Shown: one piece after another, positions 8,576 through 16,744 of the stretch
Layout: every line of letters begins with the position of its first letter
Numbering within the stretch: position 1 is the first letter of the stretch
Origin: Clostridiales bacterium
Lineage (GTDB): Bacteria > Bacillota > Clostridia > Christensenellales > Aristaeellaceae
Direction: 5' to 3'
Assembly (NCBI GenBank): GCA_004555155.1
Contig: SFJH01000020.1
Span: 1-64,000, forward strand
DNA: 64,000 nucleotides
Program-made: the position numbers and the translations under genes
The notes under the pieces: generated by a model
Database searches by the model: none
Told to the model about the DNA's origin: nothing
What the model saw: the letters and a program-made list of their open reading frames with translations, nothing else

Positions 8576-8605
8576 GGGGGTCTTCTTCCGAAGGCCCCCT
8601 TTCCT
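8576..8605 (+). terminator. Terminator after degV
   Basis: GGGGGTCTTC (8576-8585) pairs with GAAGGCCCCC (8590-8599) with one wobble and a TTCC loop. The T tract is short (TTTCCT), so strength is uncertain. Confidence 0.6.
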
Positions 8606-8656
8606 CGTCCGGAATCTTTCGGGCGGAATCCCATTTCCCAACGGAGGTACTTTCCC

Positions 8657-9685
8657 ATGAGCTACACCGATTTCATTGTACAGGAAACCTGCAAACTTCT
8701 GGCGATCGACAGCCCGTCGGGCTACACCGACAACGCCGCAGACTTCGTGATGACGGAATTCCAGGCGCTGGGCTACGCGCCGGTGAAGACCCGCAAGGGC
8801 GGCGTGCTGGTGGATCTGGGCGGCGCGGACGCGGATGACGGCGTGCTGCTGGAGACCCATCTGGACACACTGGGCGGCATGGTGGCCGGGATCAAGTCCA
8901 ACGGCCGCCTGCGCGTGACGAACATCGGCGGCATGAACGCCAACAACGCCGAGGCCGAAAACGTGCGCGTCGTCACCAAATTTGACGGAAGCTACGAGGG
9001 CACGCTGCAGCTGACGGACGCCTCCGTGCACGTCAACGGCGACTACTCCACCACCTCCCGCACCTGGGAGCACATGGAAGTTGTGCTGGACGAGCACGTC
9101 TCCTCGAAGGAGGACGTGCAGGCGCTGGGCATTGGCGTGGGCGATTTCGTCTGCTTTGATCCCCGCACCCGCGTGACCGAAAAGGGCTATATCAAGAGCC
9201 GCTTTCTGGACGACAAGCTCTCCGTGGGCATCCTGCTGGGCTATGCGAAGTATCTGAAGGACGAGCACATCACCCCTGCGCGGCGCGTCTGGGGCCACGT
9301 CACCGTCTACGAGGAGGTCGGCCACGGCGGCTCCTCCAGCGTGCCGGAGGGCGTGACCGAGGCGATCTCCGTGGACATGGGCTGCGTGGGCGAAGGGCTG
9401 GATTGCACCGAACGGCAGGTCTCCATCTGCGCCAAGGACAGCGGCGGCCCGTACAGCTATCCGGTGGTGCGCGGCCTGATCGAAGCGGCGCGCAGGGCGG
9501 GCGTGGACTACGCCGTGGACGTGTACCCCCACTACGGCTCCGACGTGGAGGCCACGCTTCGGAGCGGCTACGATCTGCGCCACGGCCTGATCGGCGCGGG
9601 CGTGTACGCCTCCCACGGCTACGAGCGCAGCCATCGCGACGGCGTGGAGAACACCTTCAACCTGCTGCGCGCCTATCTCGGATAA
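8657..9685 (+). CDS. M42 family metallo-aminopeptidase
   Basis: A 342-residue cytosolic peptidase of the M42 (glutamyl aminopeptidase/FrvX) family, normal length. Co-catalytic metal ligands and general base are recognisable: LETHLDTLGG (His and Asp, about residue 75), SRFLDDKLS (bridging Asp, about 182), YEEVGHGG (Glu-Glu, about 218), SVDMG (about 240) and the C-terminal ASHGYERSH (about 318). It would remove N-terminal residues from small peptides. ATG 8657 follows CGGAGGTAC. A GNAT acetyltransferase gene follows after 15 bp, suggesting cotranscription. Confidence 0.9.
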   Translation: MSYTDFIVQETCKLLAIDSPSGYTDNAADFVMTEFQALGYAPVKTRKGGVLVDLGGADADDGVLLETHLDTLGGMVAGIKSNGRLRVTNIGGMNANNAEAENVRVVTKFDGSYEGTLQLTDASVHVNGDYSTTSRTWEHMEVVLDEHVSSKEDVQALGIGVGDFVCFDPRTRVTEKGYIKSRFLDDKLSVGILLGYAKYLKDEHITPARRVWGHVTVYEEVGHGGSSSVPEGVTEAISVDMGCVGEGLDCTERQVSICAKDSGGPYSYPVVRGLIEAARRAGVDYAVDVYPHYGSDVEATLRSGYDLRHGLIGAGVYASHGYERSHRDGVENTFNLLRAYLG

Positions 9686-9700
9686 AGGAGGACGTCCCGC

Positions 9701-10213
9701 ATGCCGACATTCCGACAGGCGATCCCCGCCGACCTGCCGCAGATCATGGACGTGGTGCATCAGGCGCAGGCCTTCATGGCCACGCTGGGCATTGACCAAT
9801 GGCAGGACGGCTATCCCTCCGCCGAAATCATCGCGGAGGACATCCGCGTCGGCCGCGCCTATGTGTTCGACGACGGCGGCCGCATCGCCTCCATCGCAGT
9901 GCTCACCGCGGAGCCGGAGCCGGTCTACGAGACCATCGACGGCGCATGGCACACCGCCGCGCCCTATCTGACCATCCACCGCATGGCCCTCGGCGACGCG
10001 CACCGCCACTGCGGTCTGGCCGGAGAGATTCTGAAAAACGCGGTTGACATGGCCCGCTCCATGCACCTGAGCGCCGTCCGCGCGGACACCCATCGCGGCA
10101 ACGCCGCCATGCGGCGCTTCCTGGAAAAGAGCGGCTTTCAGCCGTGCGGGATCGTGGCCTATCCCGGCACGGGCGGCGATCCCCTCCGCGCGGCCTACGA
10201 CCTCGCGCTTTGA
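9701..10213 (+). CDS. GNAT family N-acetyltransferase
   Basis: A 170-residue protein, one GNAT domain. The N-terminal strand FRQAIPADLPQIMDV, the central strands with LTIHRMALGD, the acetyl-CoA-binding turn RHCGLAGEIL (about residues 104-113) and the terminal strands RADTHRGNAAMRRFLEKSGF are all as expected. Its GGAGGACG site is within the gap after the M42 gene. The acetyl acceptor cannot be predicted; coupling to the peptidase might mean an amino acid or peptide substrate, but this is inference. Confidence 0.85.
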   Translation: MPTFRQAIPADLPQIMDVVHQAQAFMATLGIDQWQDGYPSAEIIAEDIRVGRAYVFDDGGRIASIAVLTAEPEPVYETIDGAWHTAAPYLTIHRMALGDAHRHCGLAGEILKNAVDMARSMHLSAVRADTHRGNAAMRRFLEKSGFQPCGIVAYPGTGGDPLRAAYDLAL

Positions 10214-10218
10214 TCCAT

Positions 10219-10260
10219 GAAAAAACGATCCGAATCCCGCGGCAATGGGATTCGGATCGT
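10219..10260 (-). terminator. Terminator of the CapA-like gene, possibly bidirectional
   Basis: ACGATCCGAATCCC and GGGATTCGGATCGT (ends at 10225 and 10260) form a perfect 14-bp stem. On the minus strand it is followed by a T run (A run at 10219-10225); on the plus strand the tail is weaker. Confidence 0.8.
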
Positions 10261-10288
10261 GCTGTTTGGGGAAAGGGCTCTGCGGCGA

Positions 10289-11797
10289 TCAGCTCTTCAG
10301 CGGCTTGATCACCGCATCGTTGTTCATCACGTCGAACATCTCCTGAAGGCATTCCTTCATGTGGCTGTACTGCTCGTCGCTCATGCCCTCAGGGTGGCTG
10401 TCGATGCTCGCGCCGATGGGCAGAACGCGGTAATCGTCGTCGCCCTTGCTGTTCTTGAACGTCCAGACGTACACCGGTACGTAGCCCGGATCGACGATGG
10501 AGAGCGTGCCGTCGCTGTTTTCCTGAATGGTGAATTCAAACACCACGCCGGAATCGGTGTACTGGATGCGGTGCTGGGACAGGAAGTTGCCCAGCGAATA
10601 GATGCACAGTGCAGTGCGGGATTCGCCGTTGGCGTTCGTCGCGGTGATGTACTCCGCCGGCTGCACCATGTGGGGATGGCCGCCGATGATCACGTCCGCA
10701 CCCGCAGCGGCCAGCGCCTGCGCGTACTTGCGGGTGGTGGCTTCGGGCTCGCGCTTGTACTCGTCGCCCCAGTGGGTGACCGCCACCACCACCTCCGCGC
10801 CTGCGGCGCGGGCCTTCGCGATGTCGGTCGCGCAGTTGGAGTTCTTGAAATAGTGCACCAGATAGGCCGCCCGCTCGTCGCAGTATTTCTCCATGGTGTT
10901 GGTGGAATGGGTGTAGGTCACGAAGCCCACCTTGATGCCGTTGATCTCGTAGATCTCCGGCGACTCGCTGTCCTCCTTGTCCACAAAGCCGCCGATGTGA
11001 TCCAGTCCCGCGGCCTCCACGTGTCCCACCGATTCCACCAGGCCGTCGCAGTAGCCGTCCAGCATGTGGTTGTTGCACATGGTGATCATGTCCACGCCGT
11101 ACTTCTTCAGCACCTGAAGGATCACCGGCGGCGTGGTGAACTGCGGATAGCCGGAATAGCCGTACTTGCCCTTGCGCAGCGACGCGTCGATGTTGATCAT
11201 CGTATAGTCCGCGCTGCTGAGCGTATCGCCGATCAGCGAAAAATACGGTTCAAAGTCATAGGTATCCGTAGCCTTGTCATAGCAGGCGTCCAGCATCTCG
11301 GTATCGATGATCACGTCGCCCGCCATGCGGATGGTGGCGCTGCGGAGGCCGTTGGCGGTCTGATTGCCGGCCGTGCTCTCCTGCAGGGGGTTCTCCGGCA
11401 GTCCGGCCTGCTCGCCGGGCGTCGTCTCATCCGTCGGCGCGGGCAGCAGTTCCGGCAGCTGTCCGGCGGGGCCGTCGTCGGTCGGCGCGGCGTCCGTCGG
11501 CTCCGGCTCAGCGGTCGGCGTTACTACAGGCGCGGCGACCGGGGACGACGTTTTGTCCGTGCCGAAGCCGCCCAGCAGCTTGATCGAAATCAGCGTCACA
11601 ACGAGCACAGTGACCACGATGATCGCCACGCCCAGCCAGACCGGCACGCGAATCTCGCCCTCGCTGCGCCGGTTCGCCGGACGGCGGGAAGCGGACGCGC
11701 GGCGCGGCGCTCCCTGGGATCCCGACGGACGGCGGGCGCTCTGTCCGCTCCGGGGATTTCTGGAATTCCCGCTGTTTCTGCGCTTGTATTCGGACAT
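10289..11797 (-). CDS. Membrane-anchored CapA family protein (poly-gamma-glutamate synthesis type metallophosphatase fold)
   Basis: A 502-residue protein. ATG 11797 is chosen because GGGAGAG lies eight bases upstream; the ATG at 11803 touches that site. A basic, cytoplasmic N-terminus (about 50 residues, many Arg/Ser/Pro) precedes one membrane helix (VWLGVAIIVVTVLVVTLI) and a Pro/Thr/Glu-rich spacer of about 70 residues. The exported CapA/PGA_cap domain shows MAGDVIID, CNNHMLDG, THWGDEY, GGHPHMVQP and YSLGNFLS, the metal-site motifs of the family. CapA proteins belong to poly-gamma-glutamate capsule synthesis, but no capB or capC neighbour is present, so a general role in surface polymer metabolism is all that can be said. 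Confidence 0.85.
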   Translation of the reverse strand: MSEYKRRNSGNSRNPRSGQSARRPSGSQGAPRRASASRRPANRRSEGEIRVPVWLGVAIIVVTVLVVTLISIKLLGGFGTDKTSSPVAAPVVTPTAEPEPTDAAPTDDGPAGQLPELLPAPTDETTPGEQAGLPENPLQESTAGNQTANGLRSATIRMAGDVIIDTEMLDACYDKATDTYDFEPYFSLIGDTLSSADYTMINIDASLRKGKYGYSGYPQFTTPPVILQVLKKYGVDMITMCNNHMLDGYCDGLVESVGHVEAAGLDHIGGFVDKEDSESPEIYEINGIKVGFVTYTHSTNTMEKYCDERAAYLVHYFKNSNCATDIAKARAAGAEVVVAVTHWGDEYKREPEATTRKYAQALAAAGADVIIGGHPHMVQPAEYITATNANGESRTALCIYSLGNFLSQHRIQYTDSGVVFEFTIQENSDGTLSIVDPGYVPVYVWTFKNSKGDDDYRVLPIGASIDSHPEGMSDEQYSHMKECLQEMFDVMNNDAVIKPLKS

Positions 11798-11834
11798 ATC
11801 CATTCTCTCCCGTTATCATTTGTTCTGTATATTC

Positions 11835-11864
11835 AGTATACCACATTATTGTGACCAAGTACAA
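11835..11864 (-). promoter_or_regulatory. Promoter of the CapA-like gene
   Basis: Read on the minus strand: TTGTAC (11864-11859) and TATACT (11840-11835) with an 18-bp spacer, 38 bp ahead of the start codon. Confidence 0.7.
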
Positions 11865-11931
11865 TCATCGCCGTTAAAAAAATGCAATCCATCCCGCGAA
11901 AAATATTTTTTCAATTTTTGTAAAATCCCTA

Positions 11932-11960
11932 TTGACAAACAGATGCATCCATGTTAAAAT
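11932..11960 (+). promoter_or_regulatory. Promoter of the 12-kb structured RNA
   Basis: TTGACA at 11932-11937 and TAAAAT at 11955-11960 with a 17-bp spacer, one of the best promoter matches in the window. Transcription would start near 11967. Confidence 0.85.
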
Positions 11961-12075
11961 ACAATCACAAAAGCAAACGGGCACCCGGAGACGGCAAAAG
12001 AACCATTCGACTCGCACAGCCGGAGAAGAGGCCGTCCACGGAACGGTTGCAAATTCAGAGAGGGAGGCGATACCG

Positions 12076-12138
12076 TTGTACTACAATGACATGATCGGAC
12101 AGCCCAACGCCTGCATCGCCCGCATTGCCAGAATCTGA
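12076..12138 (+). CDS. Small ORF (20 aa) inside the structured RNA
   Basis: TTG at 12076 is preceded at eight bases by AGGGAGG (12061-12067), a near-perfect Shine-Dalgarno site. The peptide starts MYYNDMIGQPN and ends ARIARI. It has no signal peptide or membrane helix. It could be a leader peptide whose translation alters RNA folding, a small regulatory peptide, or a chance ORF. An internal ATG at 12091 is an alternative start. Confidence 0.45.
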   Translation: MYYNDMIGQPNACIARIARI

Positions 12139-12472
12139 CCAATCCGCTTCATGGAATCCTTCCGCAATGCAGACGAAGTCCTTCCCGACAGAGATCCCGT
12201 TAACGCCAACCGGACGAACATACAAAGTGGAACTGTTTCGAACGACCGTGTTTTTTCGAATTCATTGATCGAGGGAATACCAACAAATCGAAGGTCTTGT
12301 ATGTTGCAGTGTGAGATGCGTCAGTCTCACAGCCCGAAGGACGAGGATCATTGACGGTTACCCGGGGTTCATATTCTTCTAAGAACACGAGGATTGAACG
12401 CGGGTGGTGCAGGCCCCATGAACTTCACTCCCAGAGAGGGAAAGGATAAAAAAATTGCATAGCATTTGTTAA

Positions 12473-12505
12473 CAGCCCGCCGCGATGTTCGACGGGCTGA
12501 TTTTT
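12473..12505 (+). terminator. Terminator of the structured RNA
   Basis: CAGCCCGCCG (12473-12482) pairs with CGACGGGCTG (12490-12499) with one wobble; ATTTTT follows. Confidence 0.85.
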
Positions 12506-12515
12506 GCGCGCCGGG

Positions 12516-12544
12516 TTGGTTTTTCGCGCCGGTTGTGGTATAAT
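12516..12544 (+). promoter_or_regulatory. Promoter of the RluA-type gene
   Basis: TTGGTT at 12516-12521 and TATAAT at 12539-12544, 17-bp spacer. A second TATAAT at 12606-12611 has no good -35. Between them lie two small hairpins (CAAGCC-gaa-GGCTTG and TCGCTC...GAGCGA) in the 5' UTR. Confidence 0.65.
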
Positions 12545-12638
12545 GATTCGGCAAGCCGAAGGCTTGGCCGGGTCGCTCACGCTTTCGTGGGAGCGACAAT
12601 CATGGTATAATCCGGTTGAAGAACGGAGAAAATCGCCC

Positions 12639-13604
12639 ATGCGTGAATATACAATCGATTCGAACAGCGCCGGCAAGCGGCTGGACCGCTGGCTTTCCAA
12701 CGAGCTGCCCGCGCTGCCCCTGGGACTGATGCAGAAGTTTATCCGCCTGAAGCGCATCAAGATCAACGGCAAGGCCGCTCCGCGCGACGCGCGCCTGAAC
12801 GCAGGCGACCGCCTGCAGCTGTACATCAGCGACGAGTTCTTTGAAAAGCCGAAGACCGTCGACCCGTTTCTCTCCAGGATCCATCCGAAGCTGGACGTGC
12901 TCTACGAGGATGAAAACCTGCTGCTGGTGGACAAGCGACCGGGGCTGATGTGCCATCCCGACGCCCGCGAGAAGGTCAACACGCTGATCGCCCACGCGCA
13001 GGCCTATCTCTACCAGAAGGGCGAATGGGATTCCGCCGATCCGAAGCAGTTCGCCCCCGCGCTGTGCAACCGCATCGACCGGTTTACCGGCGGCATCGTG
13101 ATCATCGCCAAGACCGAGGCGGCCATGCGCGTGGTCAACCAAAAAATCCGCGACCGCGAGATCGAAAAGCGGTATCTGTGCATCATCCACGGCAGAATCG
13201 CTCCGCCTGCCGGTACGCTGACCGGCTATATCGCCAAGCCGGACGGCGCCAAAAAGGTGACCGTGCTGAACAAGCCCGCCCCCGGCGCGCAGAAGGCGCA
13301 GACGAAGTACGCCACGCTGGAGACCGTTCGCGGGCTGAGTCTGATGGAATGCGAGCTGCTCACCGGGCGCACCCATCAGATCCGCGCGCAGTTCGCCCAC
13401 GCGGGTCATCCTCTGCTGGGCGACAATCAGTACGGCAGCGCGAAGCAAAACGAGCGCTTCGGGCGTAGCTATCAGGCGCTGTACGCCTATAAGCTGACCT
13501 TTCGCTTCAAATCGGACGCGGGCGTGCTGAATTCCCTCAACGGCAGATCCTGGCAGGTGAAGCAGGTGCCGTTCGTGGGCGAATACTTCTCCCCCGAGGA
13601 ATAG
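12639..13604 (+). CDS. RluA family pseudouridine synthase
   Basis: A 321-residue protein. ATG 12639 begins the S4 RNA-binding domain (about residues 1-60, RLDRWLSNELP, IKINGKAAPRD). The catalytic domain follows with VDKRPGLMCHP (about 98), the active-site loop CNRIDRFTGG (Asp at about 147) and GRTHQIRAQFAHAGHPLLGD (about 246-265). It isomerises uridine to pseudouridine in rRNA or tRNA. The usual HRLDRxTSG reads NRIDRFTGG here, a common variant. Target position cannot be assigned. It stands alone between two terminators. Confidence 0.9.
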   Translation: MREYTIDSNSAGKRLDRWLSNELPALPLGLMQKFIRLKRIKINGKAAPRDARLNAGDRLQLYISDEFFEKPKTVDPFLSRIHPKLDVLYEDENLLLVDKRPGLMCHPDAREKVNTLIAHAQAYLYQKGEWDSADPKQFAPALCNRIDRFTGGIVIIAKTEAAMRVVNQKIRDREIEKRYLCIIHGRIAPPAGTLTGYIAKPDGAKKVTVLNKPAPGAQKAQTKYATLETVRGLSLMECELLTGRTHQIRAQFAHAGHPLLGDNQYGSAKQNERFGRSYQALYAYKLTFRFKSDAGVLNSLNGRSWQVKQVPFVGEYFSPEE

Positions 13605-13641
13605 TCGATCCCGGTTGCCGGAATTCTTCCTCTATATACAG

Positions 13642-13677
13642 GCGGACGCTCTCCCCATCCGGGAAAGCGTCCGCTTT
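13642..13677 (+). terminator. Terminator between convergent rluA-type gene and murF
   Basis: GCGGACGCT (13642-13650) pairs with AGCGTCCGC (13666-13674), extended by TCCC/GGGA inside. A TTT tail follows on the plus strand. It sits between two converging genes and may serve both. Confidence 0.7.
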
Positions 13678-13686
13678 GTCCTGCGT

Positions 13687-15045
13687 TTACATCTCCAGCA
13701 GCTTCTGCGTAATCTCCTCGAAGGCCATGCTGTGGGAAGCCTTGACCAGCACGCTGTCGCCCGCCTGCACCAGCCCGGACAGCGCATCGATCAGCTGCGC
13801 CTTGTTTTCAAACCATACGGCCCGCGCGCCCGCCGCCTTCGCGCCCTCGAAGGTGTTCCGGGAAAGCGCGCCTGCCGCAATCACCAGATCGATCCCGCTC
13901 TGTGCGGCGCGTCCGCCCACCTGCGCGTGGAGCGCGGCGGTGTTCTCCCCCAGCTCCAGCATGTCGCCGAGGATGCACACGCGCCGGCCCGGCAGCATCT
14001 TCAGCGAGTCGATGGCCGCGGCGGTGGAGGACGGATTGGCGTTATAGCAATCGCTGACGACGGTCAGCTTCTCCGTCTTCAGCACGCGGGCGCGGTCGCC
14101 CACCGTCTGATAGCGGGAAATGCCCTGTGCGATCTCCGCATCGGTCATGCCCAGCGACCAGCCCACGGCGGTGCCCGCCAGCGCAGCGTAAACCATGTGC
14201 ACGCCAAAGGCGGGAATGCGCGCCTCGAAGGACTGCCCATGATGGCGAATCACGCAGCGCACGCCGTCCACGCCCAGATTTTCCACATCCTGCGCCACGA
14301 AGTCGTTGCCCTCGTTCATGCCGTAGGTGATCCGCCGCACCGGCGGATGGAAATCGCGAAGCATCCCGTCGTCCCCGTTGAGCACGGCCAGACAGTCCGG
14401 CGACATGGATTCGAAGATCTCTCCCTTCGCCCGCAGCACGCCGGCGTGGTCGCCCAGAAATTCCAGATGGGAATCGCCTATGACGCTCATCACGGCAATC
14501 GTGGGGCGCACCATGCGCGTCAGCCGGCGCATCTCGCCGAAATCACTGATGCCCATCTCCACGACGGAAACCTGATGTTCATCATCCAGATTCAGCAGCG
14601 TCCGGGGCACGCCCAGCTCGTTGTTGAAGTTTTTCTCCGTCTTGTGCGTATTGAAGCGGGCGGACAGCACGGCGGCAATCATTTCCTTGGTGGTCGTCTT
14701 GCCCACGCTGCCGGTGACGCCCACCACGGGGATGTCAAACCGGGAGCGGTGCCAGGCCGCCAGCGCACCCATGGCCCTGAGCGTGGAATCCACCTGCACG
14801 CAGGGCTGTTCCTCCGGGTGAGGCGCGCGCTCGGACAGGCAGCAGGCCGCGCCGTTCGCCAGACACTGCGCCATGAAATCGTGGCCGTCCGCCCGCGCGC
14901 CGACAAACGCTGCAAACAATGCGCCGGGCGCGGCCTGACGGCTGTCGCTGGTCACGAACGCGATCTCCCGCGCCCGCGCGGCAGGATCGCCATAAAATCT
15001 TCCGCCCGTGGCCCCGACGAGCTGCTCAACGGTAAAATGCTTCAT
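13687..15045 (-). CDS. murF: UDP-N-acetylmuramoyl-tripeptide--D-alanyl-D-alanine ligase
   Basis: A 452-residue Mur ligase. ATG 15045 overlaps the ddl stop (ATGA). The N-terminal substrate-binding part (about 1-105) is followed by the ATP loop VTGSVGKTTTKEM (about 110-122), the central motif EMGISDFGEMRRL, the Mg-site segment NGDD and the C-terminal DCYNANPSS with LGDMLELG, all MurF hallmarks. It adds D-Ala-D-Ala to UDP-MurNAc-tripeptide in the cytoplasm. Placed directly after ddl, which makes the dipeptide, so the operon performs consecutive steps of wall precursor synthesis. Confidence 0.95.
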   Translation of the reverse strand: MKHFTVEQLVGATGGRFYGDPAARAREIAFVTSDSRQAAPGALFAAFVGARADGHDFMAQCLANGAACCLSERAPHPEEQPCVQVDSTLRAMGALAAWHRSRFDIPVVGVTGSVGKTTTKEMIAAVLSARFNTHKTEKNFNNELGVPRTLLNLDDEHQVSVVEMGISDFGEMRRLTRMVRPTIAVMSVIGDSHLEFLGDHAGVLRAKGEIFESMSPDCLAVLNGDDGMLRDFHPPVRRITYGMNEGNDFVAQDVENLGVDGVRCVIRHHGQSFEARIPAFGVHMVYAALAGTAVGWSLGMTDAEIAQGISRYQTVGDRARVLKTEKLTVVSDCYNANPSSTAAAIDSLKMLPGRRVCILGDMLELGENTAALHAQVGGRAAQSGIDLVIAAGALSRNTFEGAKAAGARAVWFENKAQLIDALSGLVQAGDSVLVKASHSMAFEEITQKLLEM

Positions 15046-16100
15046 CTTTTTCCCTCCAGCGCAAGATCGACCAGCTTCTGGCACAGCGCTTCATAGTCCA
15101 CGCCTGCGGCGGCAGCCTCCTGGGGCATCAGGCTGGTGGGGGTCATGCCGGGCAAGGTATTGATCTCCAGGAAGCACACGCCGCCCTGCTCATCCACGAT
15201 GAAGTCCACGCGGGAGTAGTCCTTCAGCCCCAGACAGCGGTGCACGGCCAGCGCGGCCTCTCCCAGACGGCGCTCCACGTCGGCGTCGATGTCGGAGGGA
15301 CAGATCTCCACCGTCGCACCGGCCTGATATTTGTTCTTGTAATCGTAGAAGCCCTGCTTCGGAATGATCTCGATGGACGGCAGCGCGCGGTCCTCGATCA
15401 CGGCCACGTCGATCTCCCGGCCCCGGACATACTCCTCCAGCATCACGCGGCCCAGCTTCAGATTGTCCCGCAGCGCGCGCTCCAGTGCCTCCCGGGTTTC
15501 GGGAATCGCCACGCCGATGGAGGAGCCGCTGTTCACGGGCTTCACCACGCAGGGCAGCTTCGTCTGCGCCGCGATGCGCGGGATGTCCGCCTCCCCATAG
15601 TCCACGCAGCGCGATTCGGGGGTGTACGTGCGGTCGAGCTTCGCCAGCGCCGGCGCGGCCAGCGTCTTGGTCAGCTCCTTGTCCATGGCCAGCGCGCTGG
15701 CCAGATAGCCGCTGCCGGTGTAGGGCACGCCCAGCAGATCCAGCGCGGCCTGGATGCGGCCGTCCTCTCCGCAGGCGCCGTGCAGACCGAGGAACACCAC
15801 GTCCGCCAGCTGGCAGATCTCCAGCACGCCCTTGCCGATCAGACTGGGGCTCTTCCAGCGACGCGATGCGCGCACGGCCTCGAGATCCGGCTCCTCCGCC
15901 TCCACACAAACGTCCTGAAGCGGCGGAAGCTGCTCGAACAGCGTCTCCGCCGGCGCGTCGTACTGCTCCAGGCCATAGAACATATCCACCAGAACCGCCC
16001 GGTGTCCGCGGGCGCGCAGCGCCCTGCAAATCAAAGTGCCGCTGGAGAGGGAGACGTCGCGCTCCATGCTCAGTCCGCCGCACATCACAACAATTTTCAT
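15042..16100 (-). CDS. ddl: D-alanine--D-alanine ligase
   Basis: A 352-residue ATP-grasp ligase. The ATG at 16100 opens the conserved start MKIVVMCGGLSMERDVS. Further landmarks are LHGACGEDGRIQ (about 117), PYTGSGYLASALAMDK (about 135-150), VVKPVNSGSSIG (about 195), the omega-loop region KQGFYDYKNKY and the Mg-binding end FLEINTLPGMTPTS. The Phe-Tyr-Asp-Tyr-Lys loop agrees with D-Ala-D-Ala rather than D-Ala-D-Lac specificity, judged from memory of the family. First gene of an operon with murF; a good promoter lies upstream on the minus strand. Confidence 0.95.
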   Translation of the reverse strand: MKIVVMCGGLSMERDVSLSSGTLICRALRARGHRAVLVDMFYGLEQYDAPAETLFEQLPPLQDVCVEAEEPDLEAVRASRRWKSPSLIGKGVLEICQLADVVFLGLHGACGEDGRIQAALDLLGVPYTGSGYLASALAMDKELTKTLAAPALAKLDRTYTPESRCVDYGEADIPRIAAQTKLPCVVKPVNSGSSIGVAIPETREALERALRDNLKLGRVMLEEYVRGREIDVAVIEDRALPSIEIIPKQGFYDYKNKYQAGATVEICPSDIDADVERRLGEAALAVHRCLGLKDYSRVDFIVDEQGGVCFLEINTLPGMTPTSLMPQEAAAAGVDYEALCQKLVDLALEGKR

Positions 16101-16160
16101 CGGCCTACCGCCTTTCCTGCGCATCCGGACATGATATCCGGGCGCTCCTTACGGGTCATA

Positions 16161-16189
16161 TTGTATCACAAACAATGTTATCATTCAAC
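16161..16189 (-). promoter_or_regulatory. Promoter of ddl-murF
   Basis: On the minus strand, TTGAAT (16189-16184) and TACAAT (16166-16161) with a 17-bp spacer. The 5' UTR carries a small hairpin CCGGA...TCCGG around 16130. Confidence 0.7.
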
Positions 16190-16238
16190 GCATTCATCCT
16201 ATCCTATGCGCCGCGGAAATCCAATCTGAACAGCCGCG

Positions 16239-16270
16239 TTGACAATCTTCCAGATTTGTTATAATATAAT
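16239..16270 (+). promoter_or_regulatory. Promoter of the RbsD/FucU gene
   Basis: TTGACA at 16239-16244 followed by two overlapping TATAAT hexamers (16260-16265 and 16265-16270), giving spacers of 15 or 20 bp; the true -10 is unclear. It diverges from the ddl promoter. Confidence 0.55.
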
Positions 16271-16300
16271 ATCATGGATTATGAATGAAAGGGTGATTTC

Positions 16301-16732
16301 ATGCTCAAGGGTATTCCCAATCTGCTTCCCCCGGAGCTTCTGAAGATTCTGATGGAGATGGGCCACGGCGACACCATCGTCATCGGCGACGGCAACTTCC
16401 CCCACGCCTCCATTGCCAAGAACAGCACGCTCGTCCGGATGGACGGCCATGGAGCCTGCGAGGTGCTGGACGCCATCCTGACGCTGATGCCGCTGGACAC
16501 CTATGTGGACGCGCCCGTGTCGCTGATGCAGGTCACGCCCGGCGACAACGTGGCCACGCCCATCTGGGACGAGTTCGCGAAGATCGTCGAAAAGCACCAG
16601 CCCGGCACGAAGATCGGCCAGATCGAGCGCTTCCAGTTCTACGATACGGCGCGCAGGTGCTATGCGGTGGTGTCCACCGGCGAAACCGCGCTCTATGCCA
16701 ACGTGATTCTTCAGAAGGGCGTCATCAAGTAA
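16301..16732 (+). CDS. RbsD/FucU family sugar mutarotase (fucose mutarotase-like)
   Basis: A 143-residue protein, the usual length of FucU. Residues GHGDTIVIGDGNFP (about 21-34) contain the catalytic His and Asp of the family, and the C-terminus YANVILQKGV matches the conserved FucU/RbsD tail. These enzymes speed the alpha/beta exchange of L-fucose or D-ribose before metabolism. There is no fucose or ribose operon around it; it has its own promoter and terminator. The sugar is therefore not assigned, though length and sequence favour FucU over RbsD. Confidence 0.88.
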   Translation: MLKGIPNLLPPELLKILMEMGHGDTIVIGDGNFPHASIAKNSTLVRMDGHGACEVLDAILTLMPLDTYVDAPVSLMQVTPGDNVATPIWDEFAKIVEKHQPGTKIGQIERFQFYDTARRCYAVVSTGETALYANVILQKGVIK

Positions 16733-16744
16733 CCCGATTCCGAG

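Larger units (their letters stand above)
11967..12505 (+). ncRNA. Long structured RNA of about 540 nt, family unknown
   Basis: The stretch has its own promoter and an intrinsic terminator but no long ORF. Base composition is lower in GC than the neighbouring genes. Helices visible by eye: GACGGC 11990-11995 with GCCGTC 12031-12036; a long-range 9-bp helix AACATACAA 12217-12225 with TTGTATGTT 12297-12305; hairpin TGTGAGA 12310-12316 with TCTCACA 12325-12331; and CCCG plus GTTCA (12361-12371) with TGAAC plus CGGG (12395-12404). A 20-codon ORF with a strong ribosome site lies within. It lacks tmRNA, RNase P, SRP, 6S and T-box hallmarks. It could be a regulatory leader, a dual-function RNA or one of the large Clostridial RNAs. 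The start is inferred from the promoter. Confidence 0.6.

Noticed and set aside
12361..12450. GGGTGGTGC-like string resembling a T-box antiterminator
   Set aside because: The rest of the T-box (Stem I, AGTA and GAA bulges, ACCGCG half) is absent and no aminoacyl-tRNA synthetase or amino acid gene follows.
11967..12505. tmRNA or RNase P RNA
   Set aside because: No alanyl-tRNA-like ends or tag ORF ending in LAA, and none of the conserved RNase P blocks such as GAGGAAAGTCC.
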